Shown here one piece after another: positions 42,717-51,388 of a DNA stretch of 64,000 nt (the stretch's first letter is position 1; each line of letters begins with the position of its first letter). The position numbers and the translations under genes are program-made. The notes beneath the pieces are model-generated. The model was given only the letters and a program-made list of their open reading frames with translations. It was not told where the DNA came from and ran no database searches. This DNA is from an uncultured Oscillospiraceae bacterium. GTDB taxonomy: Bacteria; Bacillota; Clostridia; Oscillospirales; Oscillospiraceae. Location of the stretch: positions 55,292 through 119,291 of the forward strand of contig CANQBA010000001.1 in NCBI GenBank assembly GCA_947589545.1. The letters run 5' to 3'.

Positions 42717-43949
42717 ATGGTACGCCTTGGAAAAAACGCCGCCGGCGCCGAGCAGACGGAATACGCGCAAATGGATTACGCCGGAGAGCAGCTGCGCGAC
42801 AGGCGTGAGGAGAGCCGCCGCGTGGAGCGCGGGGCCTTCGACCTGCCCTTCTTCCTGCTGACATTGCTGATCCTGTCCATCGGCGTGGTGATGGTACTCT
42901 CCGCCAGCTTCGCCAGAGCCTATTATAAGGACGGGAACGCCATGGGGATCTTCCTCCGGCAGCTGGGCTTCGCCGGTCTTGGCATCGCGCTGATGATCTT
43001 CCTGTCCACCCTGCCCACCGCCTTCTACCGGCGCATGACGCCGCTTCTGGTGGTTATCACCGGCTTTATGCTGGCCCTGGTGCCCTTCCTGGGCACCGGC
43101 AAGAGCGAGGTGGGCGCCAACCGCTGGTTCAATCTGGGGTTCACCACCTTCCAGCCCTCGGAGATCGCCAAGATCGCCATCATCCTCCTCTTTGCCCATA
43201 TGATCTGCCTTTACCGGGGGAAGATGAAGACCTTCCGCTACGGCGTGGTGCCCTTCGCCGGGATCCTGGCCGTCACCGTCTTTCTGCTGATCCTGGAGCC
43301 GCACCTGTCGGCCTCCGTCATCATCCTGGCCATCGGCGCTATCATGATGTTCGTGGGGGGCGCGCCCTTGTGGTGCTTCCTCCTGGGCGTCGGCGTGGTG
43401 GGCGTCGTGGGGTTTGTGGTGGTCAATTTCTTCCCCTACGCCTCCTCCCGCATCACCGTCTGGCAGGATCCCTGGTCGGATCCCCTGAACAAGGGCCTCC
43501 AGACCATCCAGTCCCTGTACGCCATCGGCTCCGGCGGCATGACGGGCCTGGGCCTTGGGCAGGGAAGACAGAAGTATATGTACCTGCCGGAGGAGCACAA
43601 CGACTTCATCTTCTCCATCGTCTGTGAGGAGCTGGGCTTTATCGGCGCCATGCTCATCCTCTTCCTCTTCGCCGTCCTCATCATCCGTGGCTACTGGCTG
43701 GCCCTCCACGCCAAGGATCGGTTCGGATCCCTGGTCATCGTGGGGATCGTGAGCCTTCTGGCCATCCAGGTGTTCCTGAACGTGGCTGTGGTCACGAATC
43801 TGGTCCCCTGTACGGGCATATCCCTGCCGTTCTTCAGCTACGGCGGCACGGCCCTGCTCATACAGCTGGGGGAAATGGGGATCGTGCTTTCCATCTCGCG
43901 GGAGATCCCGCTGAGAAAAAAGAAGAGTGAGGACGTGGAGAAGTCATGA
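42717..43949 (+). CDS. ftsW: Lipid II glycosyltransferase FtsW (SEDS family)
   Basis: A 410-residue polytopic SEDS protein with a ~40-residue cytoplasmic N-terminal extension and about ten transmembrane helices. It polymerises septal glycan strands together with its class B PBP. Motifs: KSEVGANRWFNLGFTTFQPSE near 127-147 and NLVPCTGISLPFFSYGGTALL near 361-381. It overlaps murG by ATGA. FtsW rather than RodA is favoured by location between mraY and murG. Confidence 0.93.
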   Translation: MVRLGKNAAGAEQTEYAQMDYAGEQLRDRREESRRVERGAFDLPFFLLTLLILSIGVVMVLSASFARAYYKDGNAMGIFLRQLGFAGLGIALMIFLSTLPTAFYRRMTPLLVVITGFMLALVPFLGTGKSEVGANRWFNLGFTTFQPSEIAKIAIILLFAHMICLYRGKMKTFRYGVVPFAGILAVTVFLLILEPHLSASVIILAIGAIMMFVGGAPLWCFLLGVGVVGVVGFVVVNFFPYASSRITVWQDPWSDPLNKGLQTIQSLYAIGSGGMTGLGLGQGRQKYMYLPEEHNDFIFSIVCEELGFIGAMLILFLFAVLIIRGYWLALHAKDRFGSLVIVGIVSLLAIQVFLNVAVVTNLVPCTGISLPFFSYGGTALLIQLGEMGIVLSISREIPLRKKKSEDVEKS

Positions 43950-45067
43950 GATTTCTTTTCGCGTGCGGCGGCAGCGCGGGCCATATCAACCCCGCCCTGG
44001 CCGTGGCCGGCAGGCTTCGGGAGCTCTTCCCCGAGGCGGATTTCCTGTTTGCCGGAGCGGGCCGGATGCTGGAGCGCCAGCTGATCCCCGCCGCCGGCTA
44101 TGAGCTTACTAATATCACCGTCACCGGCCTGCGCCGGGGCGTCTCCCCGGCGGATATCCGGCACAATTTGGAAATGGTGAGAAACCTCTCCGTGGCCGGA
44201 AAAGAGAGCCGGGAGATGCTGGAGGCCTTTCGGCCCGACGTGGTTTTCGGCACCGGCGGATATGTGTGCTGGCCTGTTCTGGGGCAGGCGGCCAAAATGG
44301 GGATCCCCACGGCCATCCACGAGTCCAACGCCGAACCGGGCCTCACCACAAAGCTGCTGTCCTCCCATGTGAACAAGGTCATGGTGGCCTTCGCCTCGGC
44401 AAAGGAGTACTGTAAAAAGCCTGACCGGGTGGTGTTCACCGGCACGCCTGTTCGGGGGGACTTCCTGCGGATGAGCCGGGAGGAGGCCAAGCGGAAGCTG
44501 GGTCTCACCGGAAAGCCACTGGTGGTGTCCTTCTGGGGCAGCCTGGGGGCGGACAACATGAACAGCATGATGGCGGAGTTCATCAGTCTCAACGCCAGGA
44601 GCGGCGAGATGCTCCACCTGCACGCCACGGGCAACGGCGAAACGGGCCTGGATCGGATGCGGGAGCGCTTGAGCAAGGTGAACGTCTACGGTCTGCCCCA
44701 GTGGGAGGATCTGCGGGCCTACATCGACAACATGGGCCCGGTGATGACCGCCGCCGACCTGATCCTCTGCCGTGCCGGGGCCTGCACCCTGGCGGAGCTC
44801 ACCGCCCTGGGCCGGGCCAGCATCCTGGTGCCCAGCCCCAACGTCACCAACGACCAGCAGACCAAAAACGCCAGGGAGCTGGAGAAGGCCGGGGGAGCCG
44901 TGGTGCTCACCGAGGCATCCTGCACCGGTGAGAAGCTTTACAATACCGCCGCCGCCCTCCTGCGGGACAGGGACCGGCTGGCCGCTATGGAAAAGGCGTC
45001 CCGCGCCATGGGCGTCACCGACGCCTGCGACAGGATCGTTAACGAGATCCTGGATCTGATGAAATAA
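43946..45067 (+). CDS. murG: UDP-N-acetylglucosamine:lipid I GlcNAc transferase
   Basis: A 373-residue peripheral membrane GT-B enzyme that converts lipid I to lipid II. The N-terminal Gly-rich loop is CGGSAGHINPALAVA near 7-21. The acceptor-side motif is IHESNAEPGLTTKLL near 125-139. The nucleotide-sugar region has CRAGACTLAELTALGRASILVPSPN near 273-297. It is translationally coupled to ftsW. Confidence 0.96.
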   Translation: MRFLFACGGSAGHINPALAVAGRLRELFPEADFLFAGAGRMLERQLIPAAGYELTNITVTGLRRGVSPADIRHNLEMVRNLSVAGKESREMLEAFRPDVVFGTGGYVCWPVLGQAAKMGIPTAIHESNAEPGLTTKLLSSHVNKVMVAFASAKEYCKKPDRVVFTGTPVRGDFLRMSREEAKRKLGLTGKPLVVSFWGSLGADNMNSMMAEFISLNARSGEMLHLHATGNGETGLDRMRERLSKVNVYGLPQWEDLRAYIDNMGPVMTAADLILCRAGACTLAELTALGRASILVPSPNVTNDQQTKNARELEKAGGAVVLTEASCTGEKLYNTAAALLRDRDRLAAMEKASRAMGVTDACDRIVNEILDLMK

Positions 45068-45151
45068 GCAGAGTCCCTTTTGTGGGGAATGGAACCGAAA
45101 AACGCGTCTGCGCATAGTATGACCTGAAAATAAAACTTTTCGGGGGTCACT

Positions 45152-46414
45152 ATGAGCAGCTTGACAGTGACGGGGGGCCGCCGGCTCTCCGGTGAAATCA
45201 GCTTACAGGGGGCGAAAAACAGCGCCCTTCCGATATTGGCAGCCTCCATACTCTCCGCCGGCGAGACCGTGCTGACGAATGTTCCCGCGCTTACCGACGT
45301 GGAGGCCGCCCTTGCCATTTTGAGACATCTGGGGTGTAGAGCGGAGTTTTCGGACGGTACCGTCTGGGTGGACTCCTCCACCATGACAGGCTGGGACATC
45401 CCCGACCCCCTGATGCGCCGTATGCGCTCCTCCGTGGTCTTTCTGGGCGCTGTTCTGGCCCGCACGGGGCAGGCCGCCCTCTCCCTGCCGGGAGGGTGCG
45501 AGTTGGGGCCCCGGCCCATCGATTTGCACCTGGACGCCATGGAGCGCCTGGGCGCGGTGATCCGGCGGAGCCGCGGCAGGCTGATCTTCCGCGCGCCGAG
45601 GCTTCAGGGCGCCAGGATCGATCTGAGGCTCCCCAGCGTGGGCGCCACGGAAAACGCCATGATCGCCGCCGCCGGGGCCCGGGGCCTGACTCTGATCACC
45701 AACGCCGCCCGGGAGCCGGAGATACGCGATCTGGCCCGTTACCTTACGGCCATGGGCGCGAGGATCGGCGGCGCGGGGACTTCCACCGTGACGGTGGAGG
45801 GCGGGGCCTTCGCACCCATCGTCCGCCACCGGGTGATCCCCGACAGGATCGCCGCCGCCACGTACATAGCCGCCGTGGCCTCCGCCGGAGGGCGGATCGT
45901 TCTGCGGCAGGTCTGCGAGCGGGATCTCACCGCCGTCAACGACGCCTTTCGCCAGATGGGCGTGTGCCTGTGCTACCGGTGCGGCACGCTGGTGGCCGCG
46001 GCGGGGGAGCGGTTGAAGCCGCCCCTGACCGTCACCACCCGGCCCTATCCCGGCTTCCCCACCGACGCCCAGCCGCCCCTGATGGCGGCGGCTCTGCGGG
46101 CCCGGGGGACGTCCGCCTTTGTGGAGACGATTTTTGAAAACCGCTTCCGCCACGTGCCCGAGCTTGTGAAAATGGGCGCGGATATCCGGGTGGACGGACA
46201 GGTGGCCCGGGTTTTCGGAGGCAGGCCCCTCCACGGCGCGGCGGTCACCGCCCCCGATCTGCGCGGCGGCGCGGCCCTCCTGACGGCCGCCCTGGCGGCG
46301 GAGGGGGAGACGACGATTTTTGGTACCGAACATATTATGCGCGGCTATGAGGACATAGACCGCACCTTCAGGGCGCTTGGCGTCAACGTAAAGAGAGACG
46401 AAAGGACAGGATGA
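45152..46414 (+). CDS. murA: UDP-N-acetylglucosamine 1-carboxyvinyltransferase
   Basis: A 420-residue cytosolic EPT/RTPC-fold enzyme catalysing the first committed step of peptidoglycan synthesis. Lys-Asn of GAKNSALP (~21-22) and the catalytic Cys116 in PGGCELGPRP, the site attacked by fosfomycin, are present. Gram-positives usually carry two MurA paralogues, and this one is the dcw-linked copy. The segment around the Cys is slightly unusual (CELGPRP instead of the common CAIGARP). It overlaps ftsQ by four bases. Confidence 0.94.
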   Translation: MSSLTVTGGRRLSGEISLQGAKNSALPILAASILSAGETVLTNVPALTDVEAALAILRHLGCRAEFSDGTVWVDSSTMTGWDIPDPLMRRMRSSVVFLGAVLARTGQAALSLPGGCELGPRPIDLHLDAMERLGAVIRRSRGRLIFRAPRLQGARIDLRLPSVGATENAMIAAAGARGLTLITNAAREPEIRDLARYLTAMGARIGGAGTSTVTVEGGAFAPIVRHRVIPDRIAAATYIAAVASAGGRIVLRQVCERDLTAVNDAFRQMGVCLCYRCGTLVAAAGERLKPPLTVTTRPYPGFPTDAQPPLMAAALRARGTSAFVETIFENRFRHVPELVKMGADIRVDGQVARVFGGRPLHGAAVTAPDLRGGAALLTAALAAEGETTIFGTEHIMRGYEDIDRTFRALGVNVKRDERTG

Positions 46415-47163
46415 AGATGGGAAACACAAAAGGAAGGAACCGGTATGCCCCCGGCGACGGCGCGCTCTACGTGACCTTGGCCGTGGCGTTTATCTTGATT
46501 ATCGCCATCGCGGCCATGGGACTCTTTTTTAAGATAACGGATATCACCGTGGAGGGGGCGGAGAAGTACACCGCCGGCCAGATCATCGCCGTATCCGGCA
46601 TCGAGAAGGATAACTCTGTCTTCTTCCTCAATACGTCCTCCGCCGAGGTGGCCATCAAATCCGCCCTGCCCTATGTGGACACGGTGAAGGTGACACGCCA
46701 TCTCCCCGGCACGGTGACCATCCGGATCACCGAATCCGTCTCCGCCGCCTACATCGCCTCCGGCGGCAGCTACTACATCCTGGATCTGAACGGCAGGGTT
46801 CTGGAAAAATCCTCCTATGTTCCCCAGGGCGTGGAGATCCGGGGCGCTATCCCCGAGGATCCCCAGGCGGGCAAGACCATCTCCTTCGGCAAGAGCGAGA
46901 CGCCCCGTGTCACGGCCCTGACCGACTACCTCAAAAAGGCCAGCGAGTACCACAGGCTTGACAAAATGGCCTGGATCGACATGACCAATCTCTCCGCCAT
47001 CACCTTTGATTACAACGGCTACCGCTTCAACTTCGGGGCCGACGACGAGCTGGATCTGAAGTTCGGCACCCTTCTGGCGGATTTCCTGAAGGTGCACCCC
47101 GATCCCGGCAGCGGCCAGACCGCATATTACGATGCCAAGGTCAAGGGCCTGCGCTTCTCCTGA
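46411..47163 (+). CDS. ftsQ: Cell division protein FtsQ/DivIB
   Basis: A 250-residue single-pass membrane protein: a short basic cytoplasmic tail, one helix (ALYVTLAVAFILIIAIAAMGLF, ~18-39), then a POTRA domain (ITDITVEGAEKYTAGQIIAVSGI, ~42-115) and a beta domain (SVSAAYIASGGSYYILDLNGRVLE). It forms the periseptal FtsQ-FtsL-FtsB complex. The order murA-ftsQ-ftsZ supports the call. ATG 46411 overlaps the murA stop; ATG 46417 is an equal alternative. Confidence 0.88.
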   Translation: MKMGNTKGRNRYAPGDGALYVTLAVAFILIIAIAAMGLFFKITDITVEGAEKYTAGQIIAVSGIEKDNSVFFLNTSSAEVAIKSALPYVDTVKVTRHLPGTVTIRITESVSAAYIASGGSYYILDLNGRVLEKSSYVPQGVEIRGAIPEDPQAGKTISFGKSETPRVTALTDYLKKASEYHRLDKMAWIDMTNLSAITFDYNGYRFNFGADDELDLKFGTLLADFLKVHPDPGSGQTAYYDAKVKGLRFS

Positions 47164-47226
47164 GCCGCCCCAAAAGAAAATGCTGTCGAATTTTCGTTTT
47201 GGTGGAATAAAAATTCCACTTTGGTA

Positions 47227-47255
47227 TTGACCTTGGAAGAAAAACGGTTTACAAT
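47227..47255 (+). promoter_or_regulatory. Sigma-A type promoter of ftsZ
   Basis: TTGACC (47227-47232) and TACAAT (47250-47255) are 17 bp apart, 90 bp before the ftsZ ATG. A small dyad GTGGAAT-N4-ATTCCAC (47202-47219) lies just upstream. ftsZ can thus be made independently of the Pmra promoter. Confidence 0.75.
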
Positions 47256-47345
47256 AAACGTATCTATAACAAAATGGAAAAGAACCGCGTTATAGCCAAA
47301 CCTACAAAAGAAAGCGCGTCACGCGCGCTTGGAGGAGGATATTCA

Positions 47346-48467
47346 ATGCCTATCGCGTTAGATAACGGCCCTGACAATGTGGTCACGATAAAAGTTCTCG
47401 GCATCGGCGGCGCCGGCAACAACGTCGTCAACCGTCTCGCTAAAGTCGGCACCTCCGGCGTGGAGCTGATCGCGCTGAATACCGATAAGCCCGCGCTGGC
47501 CATCTCCGCCGCCGACACAAAGGTTCAGATCGGTGAGAAGCTCACCCACGGCCAGGGCGCCGGCTCCAACCCGGAGATCGGCAAGAAGGCCGCCGAGGAG
47601 AGCCGCAACAACATCACCAAGTCCCTGGAAAATTCCGATATGGTGTTCATCGCCGCCGGTATGGGCGGCGGCACCGGTACCGGCGCCGCTCCCGTGGTGG
47701 CGGATATCGCCCACGAGATGGGCATCCTCACCGTGGGCGTGGTCACCAAGCCCTTCGGCTTTGAGGGCAAGCGCCGGATGGATCAGGCCAACGAGGGTAT
47801 TTCCCAGCTTTTGGGCAAGGTGGACGCCCTGCTCATCATCCCCAACGACCGGCTGAAGCATGCCACCGACCAGAAGCTCACCTTCGCCAACGCCTTTGAG
47901 ATCGCCGACTCCGTCCTCCAGCAGGCCGTCACCAGCATCTCCGAGCTTGTGAAGCAGACCGGCTTTATCAATCTGGACTTCGCGGACGTCACCGCCATCA
48001 TGAAGGACGCGGGCTACGCCCATATGGGCGTGGGCAAGGCCGCCGGAAAGGGTAAGGCCGAGGAGGCCGCCCGCAGCGCCATCGCCTCCCCGCTGATGGA
48101 GACGTCCATCAACGGCGCCCGGGGCGTGCTCATCAACATCATGGGTTCTCTGGATATGACCCTGGACGACATCGAGTCCGCCGCCACCCTGGTGCAGGAG
48201 GCCGCGCACCCCGACGCCAACATCATCTTCGGCGCTTCCTTCGACGAGGATCTGGACGACGAGATCCGCGTCACCGTCATCGCCACCCGCTTTGACGAGA
48301 AGCCCACCCTCAAAACGGCCAGCCAGAATACCGCCGGCCTGTACAGCGAGGCCAGCCAGAAGGCCGAGGCCGCCCCCGCCGCCCCCGCCGCTCCCGCTGC
48401 CCCCGCCGAGGAGGTGCCTCCCGAGGAGGATCCCTTCGACAAGATCTTCAAGATCTTCAACCGGTAA
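47346..48467 (+). CDS. ftsZ: Cell division GTPase FtsZ
   Basis: A 373-residue tubulin homologue that forms the Z ring. The GTP signature GGGTGTG is at 107-113, preceded by GIGGAGNNVVNR (~17-28), with the T7 loop NLDFADV near 203. An Ala-Pro-rich linker (EAAPAAPAAPAAPAEE) leads to a C-terminal peptide DPFDKIFKIFNR, which binds membrane tethers. GGAGGAGG sets ATG 47346; the open frame from 47274 lies in the leader. No ftsA is adjacent, so a SepF-type tether encoded elsewhere is likely (inference). Confidence 0.97.
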   Translation: MPIALDNGPDNVVTIKVLGIGGAGNNVVNRLAKVGTSGVELIALNTDKPALAISAADTKVQIGEKLTHGQGAGSNPEIGKKAAEESRNNITKSLENSDMVFIAAGMGGGTGTGAAPVVADIAHEMGILTVGVVTKPFGFEGKRRMDQANEGISQLLGKVDALLIIPNDRLKHATDQKLTFANAFEIADSVLQQAVTSISELVKQTGFINLDFADVTAIMKDAGYAHMGVGKAAGKGKAEEAARSAIASPLMETSINGARGVLINIMGSLDMTLDDIESAATLVQEAAHPDANIIFGASFDEDLDDEIRVTVIATRFDEKPTLKTASQNTAGLYSEASQKAEAAPAAPAAPAAPAEEVPPEEDPFDKIFKIFNR

Positions 48468-48483
48468 AAACACAATGTAAATT

Positions 48484-48511
48484 GCCGCCCGAAGAGATTC
48501 GGGCGGCTTTT
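48484..48511 (+). terminator. Intrinsic terminator after ftsZ
   Basis: GCCGCCCGAA (48484-48493) pairs with TTCGGGCGGC (48498-48507) around GAGA, followed by TTTT. Confidence 0.9.
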
Positions 48512-48675
48512 GCGTGGCAAGAACACCGGGCTCCCCGCGATTTTCCGGTATTTTGCAAAAAATGTTTACACTTTATTCAACCTCCCGGCGTTCCTTTTGA
48601 CTAAAATAGATTGTATCAGAATTGCATCAACGGCTGAACTTGGTATGTGCGCGTCACGCCGAAAGAGGGTTATTT

Positions 48676-49080
48676 ATGATACGTCGATTTCTGTACAACT
48701 TCATGCAGGGACGCAACGGCTTTGACGACCTGACGAAATTCGTCTGGATCCTGACCATCGTGTTTCTGGCGCTGTCCTTCCTGCCGGGTCTTTTCGGGTT
48801 TGCCTGCACGCTGATCGTCTTTGCGCTCATTGTTTACACCTGGTGGCGCGTCTGTTCCCGGAACGTCTATAAGCGCTCCCAGGAGAACGCCCGGTATCTG
48901 GCCAGAACCGCCTCTTTGAGAACGAAGCTGCGGGACTTCAAGATCCGCTTCTCCATGCGCAAGGAGTACAAGTTCTTCACCTGTCCCACCTGCCACACCC
49001 GCCTGCGCGTCCCCCGGGGCAAGGGTAAGCTCCAGATCACCTGCTCCAAATGCGGCAACAGGTTTTCCGGAAAAACATAA
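48676..49080 (+). CDS. Membrane protein with C-terminal zinc ribbon, function unknown
   Basis: A 134-residue protein. After ~20 residues come two close hydrophobic segments (VWILTIVFLALSFLPGLFGF and ACTLIVFALIVYTWWRVC, ~22-60). A basic helical linker leads to a C-terminal zinc ribbon with CPTCHTRLRVPRGKG and CSKCGNRF, i.e. two CxxC pairs. This ribbon is a common zinc-finger type seen in membrane regulators. The start at 48676 follows AGAGGG. It is a lone gene after the ftsZ terminator, and its promoter was not clear. Role unknown. Confidence 0.75.
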   Translation: MIRRFLYNFMQGRNGFDDLTKFVWILTIVFLALSFLPGLFGFACTLIVFALIVYTWWRVCSRNVYKRSQENARYLARTASLRTKLRDFKIRFSMRKEYKFFTCPTCHTRLRVPRGKGKLQITCSKCGNRFSGKT

Positions 49081-49099
49081 ATATATGAGATTTTTTTAA

Positions 49100-49125
49100 G
49101 GGTCGCGGCGAACGCGATCCTTTTT
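49100..49125 (+). terminator. Intrinsic terminator
   Basis: GGGTCGCG (49100-49107) pairs with CGCGATCC (49113-49120, one G-T pair), followed by TTTTT. Confidence 0.85.
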
Positions 49126-49126
49126 C

Positions 49127-49155
49127 TTGACTTTATTTCCCGCGTTTGCTATACT
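49127..49155 (+). promoter_or_regulatory. Promoter of the corrinoid uptake operon
   Basis: TTGACT (49127-49132) and TATACT (49150-49155) are 17 bp apart, immediately before the riboswitch leader. Confidence 0.8.
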
Positions 49156-49199
49156 GTTCCTGCCCGTTCGGGCGCATTTGTATTTTCCGAAAAAATGAA

Positions 49200-49315
49200 T
49201 ACGTTCCAAGAAAGGGCCAGGCTGTTGATCAGGAAAGCCGGGTGAGATTCCCGCACGGTCCCGCCACTGTGATACGCCGCGTTTCCGCGGCGTTCAGCCA
49301 GAATGCTGAGTCTGT
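49200..49315 (+). promoter_or_regulatory. Cobalamin riboswitch
   Basis: The leader holds the conserved cobalamin aptamer core: AGGAAAGCCGGGTGAGATTC (49231-49250), then CCGCACGGTCCCGCCACTGT (49251-49270). A GC hairpin follows (CGCCGCG/CGCGGCG, 49275-49292), then the B12-box-like GCCAGAATGCTGAG (49297-49310). A strong terminator follows ~100 bp later, so cobalamin binding should switch off transcription of the btuFCD operon. The 5' boundary is approximate. Confidence 0.9.
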
Positions 49316-49408
49316 CCTGCGCAAGCTCACGATGAATGGGCTTGTGCTGTTTTTGCGCCGCCGCATGGATCTTTCCATGAGGTATAACCCCGTATGGTTT
49401 CTGCCGGC

Positions 49409-49447
49409 AAGAACACCCCTTGATTGGTGGGGTGTTCTTTTTTTCGG
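49409..49447 (+). terminator. Riboswitch expression-platform terminator
   Basis: AAGAACACCCC (49409-49419) pairs with GGGGTGTTCTT (49429-49439), followed by a T run, 20 bp before the btuF ATG. It lies between riboswitch and gene, so it is a regulated terminator. Confidence 0.9.
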
Positions 49448-49466
49448 GCAGAAAGGAATGGTAAAC

Positions 49467-50396
49467 ATGAAAACAACAACAAAAGCCCTGTGCCTGGTTC
49501 TCGCCCTTGCGATGGCGTTGAGCCTGGGCGCGTGCGGCGGCGGGAGTACGGCAGACTCCTCCCCCCGCACCCTCACCGACCCCAGCGGAGCGGAGATCAC
49601 CGTCCCGGGGAAGATCGACTCTGTGGCCGTCCTGGCCCCGTCCCTCAGCGAGACGGTGATCGCCCTGGGGGAGGGCGGCAAGATCGTCGCCTGCGACACC
49701 GTCAGCGAGGCGCTTCCGGGGATGCCGGAGGACGCCCTGGCCCTGGACATGGTGAACCCCGATATGGAGAGCCTGGTGGCCCTGAAGCCGGACGTGCTGC
49801 TGGTGACCAACATGTCCCTCTACGACCAGGAGGCCCCCTACCAGCCCTTGCTGGATCTGGGCGTCTGCGTGGCCTGTGTCCCCACCTCCGACAGCATCGC
49901 CGATATCCAGAGCGACCTGGCCTTTGTGGCCGAGCTGTTGGGGAAAAAGGACGAGGGACAGAAGCTCATCGACGACATGCAGGCCGAAATCGACCGTCTG
50001 GCCGCCCTGGGGGCCACGGTGACGGAGAAAAAATCCGTCTATTTTGAGATCTCCGCCGCCCCCTATCTCTACAGCTTCGGCTCCGGTGTCTTCCTCAACG
50101 AGCTGATCGAGCTCATCGGCGCCGAGAACGTGCTGGCGGATCAGACCGGCTGGCTGTCCGTCACCGAGGAGGCCGTTGTGGCCGCCCGGCCCGACGTGAT
50201 CCTCACCAACGTCAACTACATCGACGCGCCGGTGGAGGAGATCCTGTCCCGCCCCGGCTGGAGCGAGGTGCCCGCCGTGAAGAACGGCGCGGTGTATTAC
50301 ATCGACAACTCCGCCTCCTCCCTGCCAAACCAGAACGTGGTAAAGGCCATGGAGGAGATGGCGAAGGCCGTCTACCCGGAGATCTTCGGTGCGTAA
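49467..50396 (+). CDS. btuF: Corrinoid ABC transporter substrate-binding lipoprotein
   Basis: A 309-residue lipoprotein that captures corrinoids outside the membrane. The signal peptide ends in a lipobox LGAC, with Cys23 lipidated. The mature part is a class III (BtuF/FhuD-type) binding protein with two lobes (LTDPSGAEITVPGKIDSVAVLAPS, VALKPDVLLVTN, ARPDVILTNVNY). Siderophore binding proteins look similar, but the cobalamin riboswitch and the adenosyltransferase gene in the operon favour corrinoids. The start is ATG 49467 after GAAAGGA; the longer frame from 49146 runs through the riboswitch. Confidence 0.9.
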   Translation: MKTTTKALCLVLALAMALSLGACGGGSTADSSPRTLTDPSGAEITVPGKIDSVAVLAPSLSETVIALGEGGKIVACDTVSEALPGMPEDALALDMVNPDMESLVALKPDVLLVTNMSLYDQEAPYQPLLDLGVCVACVPTSDSIADIQSDLAFVAELLGKKDEGQKLIDDMQAEIDRLAALGATVTEKKSVYFEISAAPYLYSFGSGVFLNELIELIGAENVLADQTGWLSVTEEAVVAARPDVILTNVNYIDAPVEEILSRPGWSEVPAVKNGAVYYIDNSASSLPNQNVVKAMEEMAKAVYPEIFGA

Positions 50397-51387
50397 GGCG
50401 GCGGGGCGTTGGGCCCTTTTGGCGGCCTTCGCCGCGGCCAGCGTTCTGCTGGCCGTGGGCGCGGGGAGCGTGCCGATCCCCCCCGGAAAGCTGGTGGCCG
50501 CGCTTCTGGGGGCGGGGGAGGAGAACACCAGGGCACTGGTGGTTGGCCTGCGCCTGCCCCGGGTGGCGCTGGCGTTCCTCACCGGCGCGGCCCTGGCCGT
50601 GGGCGGCATCGTGATGCAGTCTGTATTGGAAAACCCCCTGGCGTCACCCTTTGGCCTGGGCGTCTCCGCCGGGGCGGGCCTGGGAGCCACGGTGGTACTG
50701 GTTACGGGCCTCTCCGCCGGCGCTCTGGGCGCGGTGCTCCTGCCCGCCGCCGGCTTTGCCGGCGCCGTCGTCACCACGCTCCTGGTGCTGGCGCTGACGC
50801 GGGCGCTGGATCGGCGCATGTCCGCGGTGACCGTGGTGCTCATCGGCATGGTGGCGTCCCTCTTTTTCTCCGCCGTCATGGATCTGATGGCCGCCATGTC
50901 GCCGGAATACGCCCAGCGCATCGGCCTGTGGCAGATGGGGAGCTTCGCCTCCCGGGGCTGGCGCGGCCCCGCCGTATTGGCCCCGGTGCTGGCGGTGTGC
51001 CTTGCGGTGTTCCTCTCCCGCGCCGGCCAGCTTGACCTGCTGACCTTCGGGGACGAGCAGGCCCGCTCCATGGGCGCGGAGCCCCGCAGGAACCGGCGCT
51101 TTCTGATCCTGACGGTGGTCGTGCTCACCGGCGCGGCGGTGGCCTTCTCCGGCATCATCGGGTTTGTGGATCTGATCGCCCCCCACGTGGCCCGCCGCCT
51201 CTTCGGCGCGTCCCACCGGCGCGCTTTGCCCGCCGGGGCGCTGCTGGGCGGGAGCTTCATGGTGCTGTGCGACCTGGCCGCCCGGACCCTCTGCGCCCCC
51301 AGGGAGATCCCCATCGGCGCGGTTACGGCCCTTCTGGGCGCGCCCTTTTTCCTGTGGATATTCTTTGCCGGAAGGGAGAGACGGTGA
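50389..51387 (+). CDS. btuC: Corrinoid ABC transporter permease (FecCD/BtuC family)
   Basis: A 332-residue permease with about ten transmembrane helices. Family motifs: RLPRVALAFLTGAALAVGGIVMQ near 58-80, NPLASPFGLGVSAGA near 83-97, and SGIIGFVDLIAPHVARRLFG near 251-270, where the coupling helix contacts the ATPase. It starts with GTG 50389, overlapping the end of btuF by 8 bp. Confidence 0.93.
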   Translation: MRKAAGRWALLAAFAAASVLLAVGAGSVPIPPGKLVAALLGAGEENTRALVVGLRLPRVALAFLTGAALAVGGIVMQSVLENPLASPFGLGVSAGAGLGATVVLVTGLSAGALGAVLLPAAGFAGAVVTTLLVLALTRALDRRMSAVTVVLIGMVASLFFSAVMDLMAAMSPEYAQRIGLWQMGSFASRGWRGPAVLAPVLAVCLAVFLSRAGQLDLLTFGDEQARSMGAEPRRNRRFLILTVVVLTGAAVAFSGIIGFVDLIAPHVARRLFGASHRRALPAGALLGGSFMVLCDLAARTLCAPREIPIGAVTALLGAPFFLWIFFAGRERR

Positions 51388-51388
51388 T

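Noticed and set aside
49146..49466. Upstream extension of the btuF frame
   Set aside because: It reads through the cobalamin riboswitch and its terminator; the lipoprotein signal peptide starts at 49467.
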